This document shows, piece by piece, positions 24,474 through 31,673 of a DNA stretch of 37,949 bases. The position numbers and the translations under genes are program-made. The stretch's first letter is position 1, and each line of letters starts with the position of its first letter. Origin of the DNA: an uncultured Clostridia bacterium. Lineage in GTDB: Bacteria; Bacillota; Clostridia; Christensenellales; Pumilibacteraceae. Under the pieces are notes generated by a model. It was not told the origin of the DNA. It worked only from the letters and a program-made list of their open reading frames with translations, and made no database searches. The stretch covers positions 1 through 37,949 of the forward strand of contig CAKQPR010000014.1 in assembly GCA_934270565.1 (NCBI GenBank). The letters are read 5' to 3'.

Positions 24474-25376
24474 TCATTTTCCCGCCGCTAAGGCGATCGC
24501 TCTTTCAAGCTCTTCCGCGCCGCCGTCGAGACGTAATATCCTGTGTTTGCCGTTTTTATCGGGAACGAACGAGGTCACGCCCTCTTCGTCAATCGACACG
24601 ACGCCGTTTTCGCCGATTTTCAGTCCGTACTTTTCGCCGTCGATCGCCGCAAGACACGTCACGGGATCCCAGCTTTCGCGCTTGAATCCGTCCACGCTCT
24701 CGCCGGCGGCTTCGGCAAAGCTCGTCATCGAGTAGCGGACGGGCTCGGGCATATCTTCGGGGTATGTAAACACGCGCGCACCGAGCTCGTGCGGCGAAAA
24801 CACTATCGGAACGGGGCAGTTCGCCGCGAAATACCGCGCCGACCCCACGTCCTGTAGTATGTTCCATTCGGCTGTCGGCTTTCCGTCCGCTTTCGGTCGG
24901 AACGCCCCGCCCATAACGTAAATCTCGCTTACCTTTTCCGTTACGAGCGCTTCGCCGCTCTTATCCGAATATTCGTCCGCGCCGCTTCTGAGAAGCTCCG
25001 CCATATTGCAAAGCGGTCCGATCGCGACGAGCACGATTTTTTCGTCCGCTTCGGCGAGTGTTTTTCTTATAAGCCCCACCGCGCCGATCTCGGGCGTTTT
25101 CGCGCCGTATTTCTCGGCGACGGCACGCGCGTAATTGTTATCGAAGTCGCACGCGAGCGGCGGCAATTCCGTTCTTCCGATCGGAACGTTTATGCCGTAA
25201 TAGTCGCAGACGGCTTTCGCCGTTTCGGGCGCGCCTTCGCGCGTGGTCGAGCACGTTACGGCGAGAAGTTCGCATTTCCCCTCGCGCATTCTGCCGAGAA
25301 CCGCGCCGAGCGCCACCGCGTCGTCGCAGTCTATTCCGATGTCTGTATCGAGCACGATACGTTTTCTTTTTTTCAT
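24474..25376 (-). CDS. Inosine/uridine-preferring nucleoside hydrolase-like enzyme
   Basis: 300 residues. The N-terminal metal site reads LDTDIGIDCDDAVAL (9-23), a variant of the family DTDPGxDDA motif with the Asp ladder D10, D12, D16, D18 and D19. Further family signatures are VAIGPLCNMAELL, IYVMGGAF, AEWNILQDVGSARYF and SWDPVTCLAAI. Family members hydrolyse N-ribosides using Ca2+. Similar enzymes in polysaccharide loci may act on other glycosidic bonds, so the substrate is open. I use the start at 25376 because the metal motif then lies at the usual place near the N-terminus, and GGAG precedes it. The longer in-frame start at 25535 runs over the promoter. First gene of the operon. Confidence 0.9.
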   Translation of the reverse strand: MKKRKRIVLDTDIGIDCDDAVALGAVLGRMREGKCELLAVTCSTTREGAPETAKAVCDYYGINVPIGRTELPPLACDFDNNYARAVAEKYGAKTPEIGAVGLIRKTLAEADEKIVLVAIGPLCNMAELLRSGADEYSDKSGEALVTEKVSEIYVMGGAFRPKADGKPTAEWNILQDVGSARYFAANCPVPIVFSPHELGARVFTYPEDMPEPVRYSMTSFAEAAGESVDGFKRESWDPVTCLAAIDGEKYGLKIGENGVVSIDEEGVTSFVPDKNGKHRILRLDGGAEELERAIALAAGK

Positions 25377-25452
25377 TCGGGCATCATCTCCGTATGCAGA
25401 TAGTTTGGTCGGCGCCCGCCTCGTGCGGCGCGGCGCTTCCTTCGGCGAAATA

Positions 25453-25481
25453 AGGGTATCACATCTTCGCTTTAATGTCAA
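25453..25481 (-). promoter_or_regulatory. Candidate sigma-A promoter of the glycan operon
   Basis: Minus strand TTGACA (25481-25476), 17 nt, TACCCT (25458-25453). The -35 is perfect and the -10 weak, as expected for an activated or repressed catabolic promoter. No regulator gene is linked, and I did not find a clear cre-like operator. Confidence 0.55.
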
Positions 25482-25568
25482 TAGGCTCAAAGCAACACCA
25501 CTGATTTTTGATATGTTTAGCATTTTTTCTGTCATACTTTCGGCGCCCGCTTACCGCCCGAAAAATAA

Positions 25569-25592
25569 AAAAATCGGCGCGAAACCGATTTT
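25569..25592 (-). terminator. Intrinsic terminator upstream of the glycan operon
   Basis: Stem AAAATCGG (25570-25577) with CCGATTTT (25585-25592). On the minus strand it is followed by a long T-rich run. It would insulate the operon from transcription entering from the right. Confidence 0.75.
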
Positions 25593-26532
25593 CGACCGTT
25601 AAAACGGCAAATCGCGGGTATTCCGCTTTTTTGCCGACAACCGAATTTAAGTATGTTATTTATAGGTGCGTGCCCCACCGACGACAGGTCGGTTTTTGAC
25701 GTCATCTCGACCGAAGCGAACGGCGCAAGCCGTAAGCGGAGCGGAGAGATCCCCCACGGAAGTCTGCCGACTATGCCCCTGTTAATACATTCCCGACCTT
25801 ATTTGTCGGCGCAGCCGACGGTAGGGCGGTTCGCCCTCGGACCGCCGCATAACGTACAGTGGCGGACAGGTATTTGACGCGTACCGTTCCGCAACGTTCG
25901 AATTCCCTTCCGGGAGATTGCCACGTCGCGCTATGCGCTCCTCGCAATGACAGTAGCTAAATACCGTTACGTTTTGTTTTATAATGTTATTTTTGTAAGT
26001 ACAGGCATCGCCGACTTGCCTACGGCGGCTCGCCGTTCGCTCCCGCCTTGGTCTCGACTGACGCCCCCGGATGACGAGACTAAACACCGTTACGCTTTGT
26101 TTGCGGGCGGACGAGGGCGTCCGCCCCTACCACGCTCTACCGAAAGTAAGTACAGGCATCGCCGACTTGCCTACGGCGGCTCGCCGTCGGGCGGACGAGG
26201 GCGTCCGCCCCTACCACCCTCTACCAAAGTAAGTTCGGGCGTAGCCGACCTGCCCGCGCGGGCTCCGCGCCCCGCGGCGGCTCGCTGTCGGGCGGACGAG
26301 GCGTCCGCCCCTACCACCCTCTACCAAAGTAAGTGCGGACAGTGTCAACATCAAACCTCGCGTACACCCTCCCCCTTACGTCATCTCGACCGAAGCGAAC
26401 GGTGCAAGCCGTGAGCGGAGCGGAGAGATCTCGCGGGAGCGAAACGCAACAATCGTACACGAATATCGCAACCTCTTGCCCTTGGGTTCGCCGTCGAACG
26501 TCTGCCCCCTACCACAACCTTTTAAAAAAGCG
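25593..26532. repeat. Repeat-filled spacer between the glycan operon and the Cys-rich gene
   Basis: No gene is credible. It has R2-type units with the longer GAACGGCGCAAGCCGTAAGCGG middle (about 25701-25765 and 26375-26440), an R3 unit (25804-25852), a CCCTTCCGGGAGATTGCCAC unit (about 25905-25955), and three imperfect units of about 100 bp near 26100-26335, each with R4 (GGGCGGACGAGG), CCCCTACCAC and AAAGTAAGT. Confidence 0.75.
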
Positions 26533-26565
26533 ACCGCTCCTCACCCGAGACGGGAAAGGAGCGGT
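26533..26565 (-). terminator. Intrinsic terminator after the Cys-rich gene
   Basis: ACCGCTCCT (26533-26541) pairs with AGGAGCGGT (26557-26565), with an inner CCCG/CGGG helix. On the minus strand CGCTTTTTT follows. It is about 40 nt past the small gene's stop, which supports that gene as a real transcription unit. Confidence 0.85.
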
Positions 26566-26607
26566 TTTGTCGGAAGTGTTTTTACTTTTTATCCTGCGTA
26601 TGTAGGA

Positions 26608-26787
26608 TTACTTACAGCAGCAGTCGTTACGTCCGCCGCATAAGCAGTTGATAAGCAGGATCCACATAAGGATATCGCAGCAATCGCAACCCTTACGATC
26701 GCAGCAATCGTTCTTGCCGCAGCAGCACATAAGGATCATGATGAGCAGGATGTCGTTGCACCCGCATCCGCAACCGTTACCGAACAT
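26608..26787 (-). CDS. Cysteine-rich 59-residue protein with two hydrophobic segments (unknown function)
   Basis: A small ORF I translated directly. 16 of 59 residues are cysteine: at 6, 8, 10, 21-23, 28, 29, 34, 36, 37, 48, 50 and 56-58. It is built as an internal repeat: a Cys cluster, the hydrophobic stretch DILLIMILM or DILMWILLI, then C-C-G..NDCC. GGGAGGG lies 8 nt before the ATG, the stop is TAA, and a strong terminator follows. I do not recognise a defined family with certainty. It recalls the tiny high-cysteine proteins with a Leu/Ile core annotated in many Clostridia, some loosely called chorion-like. Possible roles are a spore-coat or envelope component or a metal/redox protein, none of them proven. 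It is divergent from glyS. Confidence 0.8.
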   Translation of the reverse strand: MFGNGCGCGCNDILLIMILMCCCGKNDCCDRKGCDCCDILMWILLINCLCGGRNDCCCK

Positions 26788-26928
26788 AGGCTATTCCCTC
26801 CCCGTAAGATTTCGGCGAAGGCGGGTCGCGCGCCCCGCTCCGTCGATGTTTCCGCAACCCCGCGGCTTTTCGTCTGTCGGCATACCCTACTTCATAATAT
26901 GTTGACGGCGGGAGTGTGTGATATTCTC

Positions 26929-26957
26929 TTGACAAAATCCGAAAAAAAGAGTATTCT
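26929..26957 (+). promoter_or_regulatory. Sigma-A promoter for glyS
   Basis: TTGACA (26929-26934), 17 nt, TATTCT (26952-26957), then a leader of only about 25 nt. There is no room for a T-box, so charging-dependent control of the usual kind seems absent. Confidence 0.8.
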
Positions 26958-26989
26958 TTACGGGTAAACCGATTTTACGGAGTGTTATT

Positions 26990-28390
26990 ATGGCAAACGA
27001 ACTTACGATGGACAAACTGACTGCCCTTTGCAAAGGCAGGGGCTTCATTTACGCCGGCAGCGAAATCTACGGCGGGCTTGCTAATACCTGGGATTACGGC
27101 CCGCTCGGCGTGGAACTCAAAAACAACGTCAAAAAGGCATGGTGGAAGAAATTCGTCACCGAAAACCGCTATAACGTCGGACTTGACGCGGCGATCCTTA
27201 TGAACCCGCAGACGTGGGTGGCGAGCGGACATCTCGCGGGCTTTTCCGACCCGCTTCTCGACTGCCGCGAATGTCACGAGCGGTTCCGCGCGGACAAGCT
27301 CATCGAGGACTGGTGCGCCGAAACCGGCTTTGCGCTCGACAAACCCATCGACGCGTTCACTCAGCCCGAAATGAAGGCGTTCATCGAGGAGCACAACATT
27401 CCCTGCCCGACCTGCAAAAAGCACAACTTCACTGATATACGGCAATTCAACCTTATGTTCAAGACCTTTCAGGGCGTAACCGAGGACGCGAAAAACACCG
27501 TTTATCTTCGCCCCGAGACCGCGCAGGGTATCTTTACAAACTTCGCGAACGTTCAGCGGACTTCGCGCAAGAAAATTCCGTTCGGTATCGGACAGATCGG
27601 CAAGTCGTTCCGTAACGAAATTACCCCCGGAAACTTCATTTTCCGCGTGCGCGAGTTCGAACAGATGGAGCTCGAATTCTTCTGCAAGCCGAACACCGAC
27701 CTCGAATGGTTCGATTACTGGCGTTCGTTCTGCCGCGACTGGCTGTATTCGATCGGCATCAAGCCCGAAAACCTCCGTCTGCGCGATCACGATCCCGAGG
27801 AACTCTGCTTCTATTCGAAGGCAACGACCGATTTCGAATTCCTCTTCCCGTTCGGCTGGGGCGAACTCTGGGGCGTTGCGGACAGAACCGATTACGACCT
27901 CACTCAGCATCAGACCGTTTCGGGCAAGGACCTCAGCTACTTCGATCAGGAGACGGGCGAGCGGTATATTCCTTACGTTATCGAACCGAGCCTCGGCGTG
28001 GAACGTTGCGTGCTGGCTCTACTTTGCAACGCTTACGAAGAACAGGTGATCGACGCCGAAAAGAACGACGTCCGCACCGTTATGCACTTCCACCCCGCCA
28101 TCGCGCCCGTCAAAGCCGCGATCCTGCCGCTTTCGAAAAAGCTCGCCGAACCCGCCGACGAAATTTTCGCGGAGCTCGGCAAGCATTTCAACGTCGAATA
28201 CGACGAATCGGGCTCGATCGGCAAGCGCTATCGCCGTCAGGACGAAATCGGCACGCCGCTCTGCATTACCGTGGACTTCGATACGCTCGAGGATAAATGC
28301 GTTACCGTGCGCGACCGCGACACTATGGAGCAGGTCCGCATGCCGATTACCGAGCTCAAAGACTATATCGAAGCCAAGCTCGTTTTCTGA
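26990..28390 (+). CDS. glyS: Glycyl-tRNA synthetase, single-chain (alpha2) type
   Basis: 466 residues, the length of the eukaryote/archaea-like single-chain enzyme found in many Firmicutes, rather than the alpha2-beta2 form. It charges tRNA-Gly with glycine using ATP. Visible are the N-terminal GLANTWDYGPLGVELKNNVK, class II motif 2 around SFRNEITPGNFIFRVREFEQ, the active-site RPETAQGIF, motif 3 around PSLGVERCVLAL, and a C-terminal anticodon-binding domain from about HFHPAIAPVKAAILPL. Cysteine pairs CRECHERF and CPTCKKHNF in the insertion around 85-145 could form a zinc site, known in some members of the family. GGAG lies 7 nt before the ATG. Single-gene unit. Confidence 0.97.
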   Translation: MANELTMDKLTALCKGRGFIYAGSEIYGGLANTWDYGPLGVELKNNVKKAWWKKFVTENRYNVGLDAAILMNPQTWVASGHLAGFSDPLLDCRECHERFRADKLIEDWCAETGFALDKPIDAFTQPEMKAFIEEHNIPCPTCKKHNFTDIRQFNLMFKTFQGVTEDAKNTVYLRPETAQGIFTNFANVQRTSRKKIPFGIGQIGKSFRNEITPGNFIFRVREFEQMELEFFCKPNTDLEWFDYWRSFCRDWLYSIGIKPENLRLRDHDPEELCFYSKATTDFEFLFPFGWGELWGVADRTDYDLTQHQTVSGKDLSYFDQETGERYIPYVIEPSLGVERCVLALLCNAYEEQVIDAEKNDVRTVMHFHPAIAPVKAAILPLSKKLAEPADEIFAELGKHFNVEYDESGSIGKRYRRQDEIGTPLCITVDFDTLEDKCVTVRDRDTMEQVRMPITELKDYIEAKLVF

Positions 28391-28444
28391 TTTTGTCGCG
28401 AAATTCGCGATACGTATCATAAAATTCACGACGTATAGTAAAAG

Positions 28445-28471
28445 TCCGTTACGCAACGTAACGGATTTTTC
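28445..28471 (+). terminator. Intrinsic terminator after glyS
   Basis: A perfect stem TCCGTTACG (28445-28453) with CGTAACGGA (28457-28465), then TTTTT. A smaller TCGCGAA/TTCGCGA hairpin precedes it. Confidence 0.9.
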
Positions 28472-28856
28472 GTTTGTGCGCGGGTGGATTGTAGAACGCA
28501 ACTGAAATTCGTACAGTTTCGTTACAATCCCCCACCCACCTGCGGTGGGAGCCCCCTTTACACAAAGGGGCCCGTATTATGTCCGCTTCGCGGATATTTT
28601 AAAGTATCACATTCCGTAACGTTCGTGTTCGCTTGTTCTCGTTTCCGATGCGGGGATTTCTCGACTGACGCTCGAAATGACAACGTGTACGCTTGGTTTT
28701 AATGTTAATTCGACCATTTTGTAGGGGCGGACGCCCTCGTCCGCCCGCAGTGACAGCAGCTAAATGCCGTTCAACTTTGTTTTATAATGTTATTTTTGTA
28801 AGTACGGGCAGCGCCGACTTGCCTGCGCGGGCTCCGCGCCCATAGCGGCAGCGCGT
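28472..28856. repeat. Repeat-filled spacer between glyS and the LysR gene
   Basis: Contains an R5-type end with CCCACCTGCGGTGGGAGCC (about 28530-28570), an R2 palindrome (28650-28682), an R4 unit (28723-28747) and a GTAAGTACGGGCAGCGCC unit. It ends in a 15-bp R1 remnant (CATAGCGGCAGCGCG, 28841-28855) touching the LysR stop codon. No gene seen. Confidence 0.72.
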
Positions 28857-29786
28857 TTAGTGTCCCATATAGAGGTTTTTCGCCTTATAAAGCTCCTCGA
28901 TGAACATTTTGTCGAGGCGGGTAAGGTGATAATCTTTGGGATAAATGAGCAGGTCGCGGTAGAGTTTCCTGTTGTCGGGGCAGGCGCGCTGAACGAGGTT
29001 GAATCGCTCGAGCGTTTCGGTGGGCGTGGGCGAAACCCACATGAACGTTTCGGTATTCGCCGCCATAATTTCGAGCTGCGAAGCGCGTTCGAACACGAAA
29101 ATTCGCCTGTTGATATTGTCGGGAAGCTCCTCTTTCCTCACGTCGGCGAGCGACACGGACGGAACGTAAGGGTCGGCGTGAGCGATCTCGATATAGTTTT
29201 CGAGGTCGGCGTAGCCTATTTTTCTGAGCTTTGCAAGCGGGCAGTCGCGGTTCATCGCGAGCACGTAGCTGAATTCGGTGACGAGGTCGTAAGCGAGGTT
29301 TTTCTGCTCGAGCATATCCTTGAAATACCGATCGTAATGCGAAGCGTAACGCACGATGCCGAGCTTGTAGTCGGCGCGGAGAATGTTATTCACGGCGCGG
29401 GCGGCGTTAGTTTCCTTGTAGAAAATTTCGCATTGCCGCTCCCCCGCGAGCTGGCGCGAAAACTCGGTCATCGCGTAAGAAATATAACCGGCGCGCGGCA
29501 CGGATATGGAAAAAGTCGTTTTTTTCGTCTGCTCCTCGCGGAACATTCCTTCCACTTCGTCGATCTGGCGCAGAAGTTTTTTGCCGCACTGAATAAGCCT
29601 CTCGCCGTCGGGCGTGAGCAGCATACCTTTCGAGTTGCGGTCGAAAATCGTAATTCCGAGCTCTTTTTCGAGCTCCTTTATCGCGCGGCTGAGGTTGGGT
29701 TGAGCGACGTATAATTTTTCGGCGGCTTTGTTGATCGATCCGACGCGGGCGATTTCGACGGCGTATTTAAGATAAACGAGGTTCAT
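28857..29786 (-). CDS. LysR-family transcriptional regulator
   Basis: 309 residues. The N-terminal winged helix-turn-helix (about 1-62) has the classic SINKAAEKLYVAQPNLSRAI followed by KELEKELGITIFDR. A linker helix (62-85) and a periplasmic-binding-like effector domain follow. The start at 29786 has GGAGG 5 nt upstream and the standard promoter at 29815-29843. In-frame sequence upstream is repeat DNA. LysR genes usually sit divergent from the genes they control. Here both sides are repeat arrays, so the target is unknown. The gene-proximal core of R1 touches its stop codon, but the rest of R1 has been replaced by other repeats. Confidence 0.94.
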   Translation of the reverse strand: MNLVYLKYAVEIARVGSINKAAEKLYVAQPNLSRAIKELEKELGITIFDRNSKGMLLTPDGERLIQCGKKLLRQIDEVEGMFREEQTKKTTFSISVPRAGYISYAMTEFSRQLAGERQCEIFYKETNAARAVNNILRADYKLGIVRYASHYDRYFKDMLEQKNLAYDLVTEFSYVLAMNRDCPLAKLRKIGYADLENYIEIAHADPYVPSVSLADVRKEELPDNINRRIFVFERASQLEIMAANTETFMWVSPTPTETLERFNLVQRACPDNRKLYRDLLIYPKDYHLTRLDKMFIEELYKAKNLYMGH

Positions 29787-29814
29787 AATTGCCTCCGCAA
29801 ACGTGTTTTCTACG

Positions 29815-29843
29815 ATTATACCACATTTCCGGCTTTTTTTCAA
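29815..29843 (-). promoter_or_regulatory. Sigma-A promoter of the LysR gene
   Basis: Minus strand TTGAAA (29843-29838), 17 nt, TATAAT (29820-29815), with the ATG about 28 nt further on. Confidence 0.85.
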
Positions 29844-29868
29844 CAAAAGATGACAAGTATTTTGAAGC

Positions 29869-30290
29869 ATAACGTTCCGAAGCTTTCGTATTCGCTCCCG
29901 CCTTGGCGGTGAGCCACCGCGGGCGAGTGTTTGGGGGTTATACCGTCCCGAAGCTTTCGTGTTCGCTCCCGCGAGGCGCGGAGCCACCGCGGGCGAATGT
30001 TTGGGGGTTGTACCGTTAAGCAACGTTCGTATTCGCTCCCGCGAGGCGCGGAGCCACCGCGGGCGAATGTTTGGGGGTTATACCGTCCCGAAGCTTTCGT
30101 GTTCGCTCCCGCGAGGCGCGGAGCCACCGCGGGCGAATGTTTGGGGGTTGTACCGTTAAGCAACGTTCGTATTCGCTCCCGCGAGGCGCGGAGCCCGCGC
30201 GGGCGAGTGTTTGGGGTTATACCGTCCCGAAACTTTCATGTTCGCTCCCGCGAGGCGCGGAGCTCGCGCGGGCGAGTGTTTGGGGTTATA
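29869..30290. repeat. R6: tandem array of six ~70-bp units
   Basis: Six head-to-tail units, each with TTCG(T/C)(A/G)TTCGCTCCCGC, GAGGCGCGGAGC, CGCGGGCGA(A/G)TGTTTGGGG and GTT(A/G)TACCGT. Units alternate between CCCGAAGCTTTCGTG and TAAGCAACGTTCGTA starts, giving a higher-order period of 140 bp. Middle units are almost identical, and the first and last are diverged. No spacer sequence lies between units. Confidence 0.88.
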
Positions 30291-30853
30291 CCGTTTCGCT
30301 CGGTTGGCGGGCGGACGAGGAACGCCCCTACCACGCTCTATCGAAAGTAAGTACGGGCATCGCCGACTTGCCATCGGGGGATCCCCGACGGGCGGACGAG
30401 GAACGCCCCTACCACGCTCTATCGAAAGTAAGTACGGGCAAGTGTTTGGGTTTTCGTGTTCGCTTGGTTTCATTCCTATTGCGGGGGATTTCTCGACTAA
30501 CGCTCGAAATGACAACGTGTTCACTTGGTTTTATTGTTATTTCGACCGATTTTGTAGGAGCGGACGAGGAACGCCCCTACCTTTTAAAGCCTTCCCCTTG
30601 GGGGGCGCGACGCGGCGGTGCGAAGCACCGTAAAAACAGTCCACAGGCGACTGTTTTTAGCCAAAGCGGCGAAGTAGCTATGCTACGAGCTGGGAGGTGG
30701 ATTGCCGAAGCGGTAGCGTAGGCAAGACGGATGAGGGGTCGGGCTATGACAAACGCAACATAAAAGACAACCCCTCATCAGTCGCTTCGCGTCAGCTTCC
30801 CCCCCTTGGGAAAAACCTCAAAAAGTCCGCTTTCGCGGGATTTATTCCGTCGT
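30291..30853. repeat. Repeat-filled spacer right of the 70-bp array
   Basis: Two ~85-bp direct repeats (about 30303-30440) with GGGCGGACGAGGAACGCCCC and ATCGAAAGTAAGTACGGGCA, an R2 palindrome (30485-30515), an R4 unit (about 30557-30580) and an R5 composite (30588-30816) with an embedded R8 hairpin (30632-30658). No gene seen. Confidence 0.75.
30588..30816. repeat. R5 composite repeat, copy 3, with R8 inside
   Basis: The left end CTTCCCCTTGGGGGG is followed by an inserted R8 block (GCGACGCGGCGG to GCTACGAGCTGGGAGG), then GGATTGCCGAAGCGG, GATGAGGGGTCGGGC and ACAACCCCTCATCA, and a right end CTTCCCCCCCTTGGG. The copy at 2145 lacks the R8 block, so R5 elements are composite. Confidence 0.72.
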
Positions 30854-30894
30854 AAACAAAGAAACCTTCCTTTGACGGGAAGGTTTCTTTGTTT
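30854..30894 (-). terminator. Intrinsic terminator of adhE and the kinase gene
   Basis: A 17-bp perfect stem (30854-30870 with 30878-30894, loop TTTGACG on the plus strand), A/T-rich at its base. It is 17 nt past the stop at 30912. Confidence 0.92.
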
Positions 30895-30911
30895 GGTTTT
30901 GATTATGCGGA

Positions 30912-31661
30912 TTATTCGTAATCTACGACGTCCACCCAGCCGAGAAGGAATTCGCGCTCGTGAGCGTTGCCCTTGACCGACTGCGAAGCCGCAACGATGG
31001 GCATCCATTTCTGAACGTACTGTTTGGCTGTATCTGTCTTTTTGCAGAAGAGGTCGAGGTATTCCTTAGCCGTTTCCTCGTCGCCTTTGAGGCAGAACAG
31101 CAGGTACGTTCTCGCCGCGTCGGCGGAGCCGTTACCCTGCGTGGCGTGCGACCAGTCGATTATGTACGCCTTGCCCGCGGGGGTAATAATGATATTGCTC
31201 GGGTTGAAATCGCCGTGGCAAAGTTTCTTATGCTTGGGCATACCTTCGAGGCGGGTGTGAAGATCGTAACGGGTCGTCGCGTCCAGCGTCGTCTGATCGA
31301 TCTTACGGTTCATCTTGTCCTTAAGCTTGTTAAGGAGCGGGCACTCTTTGGAGAGCACTTCGACCTGAAGATCGACGAATCTTTCGAGGTATTCCGCTTT
31401 ATGTTCGGGGTCTTCTTCCATAAGCGCGGCGAGCGTTTTTCCCTCGATGAAGTCGGACACGATCGCCCACTTACCGTCGATCATAGCGACTTCGCGGACG
31501 TGCGGGATATTGAGCCCCGTAGCTTCGACGCGCGCCTGATTGAGCGCTTCGTTAAGCACGTCGGCTTTTGAGAACGAGTTGTCGAAAACCTTGATACACG
31601 CGTCGCCGTCGCGATAAACGGTTTTACCGCCGCGGTTTGCGATAATGTTTTTAATTTCCAT
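30912..31661 (-). CDS. Choline/aminoglycoside kinase-like phosphotransferase
   Basis: 249 residues with the protein-kinase-like APH/choline kinase fold. The candidate ATP-binding Lys is K24 in CIKVF. The catalytic loop is CHGDFNPSN (148-156, with D151 and N156), and the metal-binding Asp is D169 in AYIIDWSHATQGN. The C-terminal part is helical. It phosphorylates a small hydroxyl compound, but neither antibiotic nor choline can be chosen from the sequence. It is 12 nt downstream of adhE and shares its terminator, and GGAGGG precedes the ATG, so the two are co-transcribed. Regular company with adhE would suggest a house-keeping rather than a resistance role, which is an inference. Confidence 0.85.
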   Translation of the reverse strand: MEIKNIIANRGGKTVYRDGDACIKVFDNSFSKADVLNEALNQARVEATGLNIPHVREVAMIDGKWAIVSDFIEGKTLAALMEEDPEHKAEYLERFVDLQVEVLSKECPLLNKLKDKMNRKIDQTTLDATTRYDLHTRLEGMPKHKKLCHGDFNPSNIIITPAGKAYIIDWSHATQGNGSADAARTYLLFCLKGDEETAKEYLDLFCKKTDTAKQYVQKWMPIVAASQSVKGNAHEREFLLGWVDVVDYE

Positions 31662-31673
31662 TATGCTCCCTCC

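Noticed and set aside
25377..25535. Upstream start of the nucleoside-hydrolase-like gene
   Set aside because: The 53 extra residues overlap the promoter region and would displace the N-terminal metal motif.
25593..26532. Short ORFs in the repeat spacers as real small genes
   Set aside because: The same peptides arise from repeats in several places and both strands. No ribosome sites, and high Arg/Pro/Ser content typical of translated palindromes.
26788..26928. Sigma-E or sigma-K promoter for the Cys-rich gene
   Set aside because: CATATTAT near 26895 resembles a sporulation -10 box, but no upstream box lies at the right spacing.
29787..30023. Upstream start of the LysR gene
   Set aside because: The extension is translated from the R6 repeats and covers the promoter.
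29869..30290. CRISPR array
   Set aside because: The units are 70 bp, contiguous, and have no unique spacers. No cas genes are seen.
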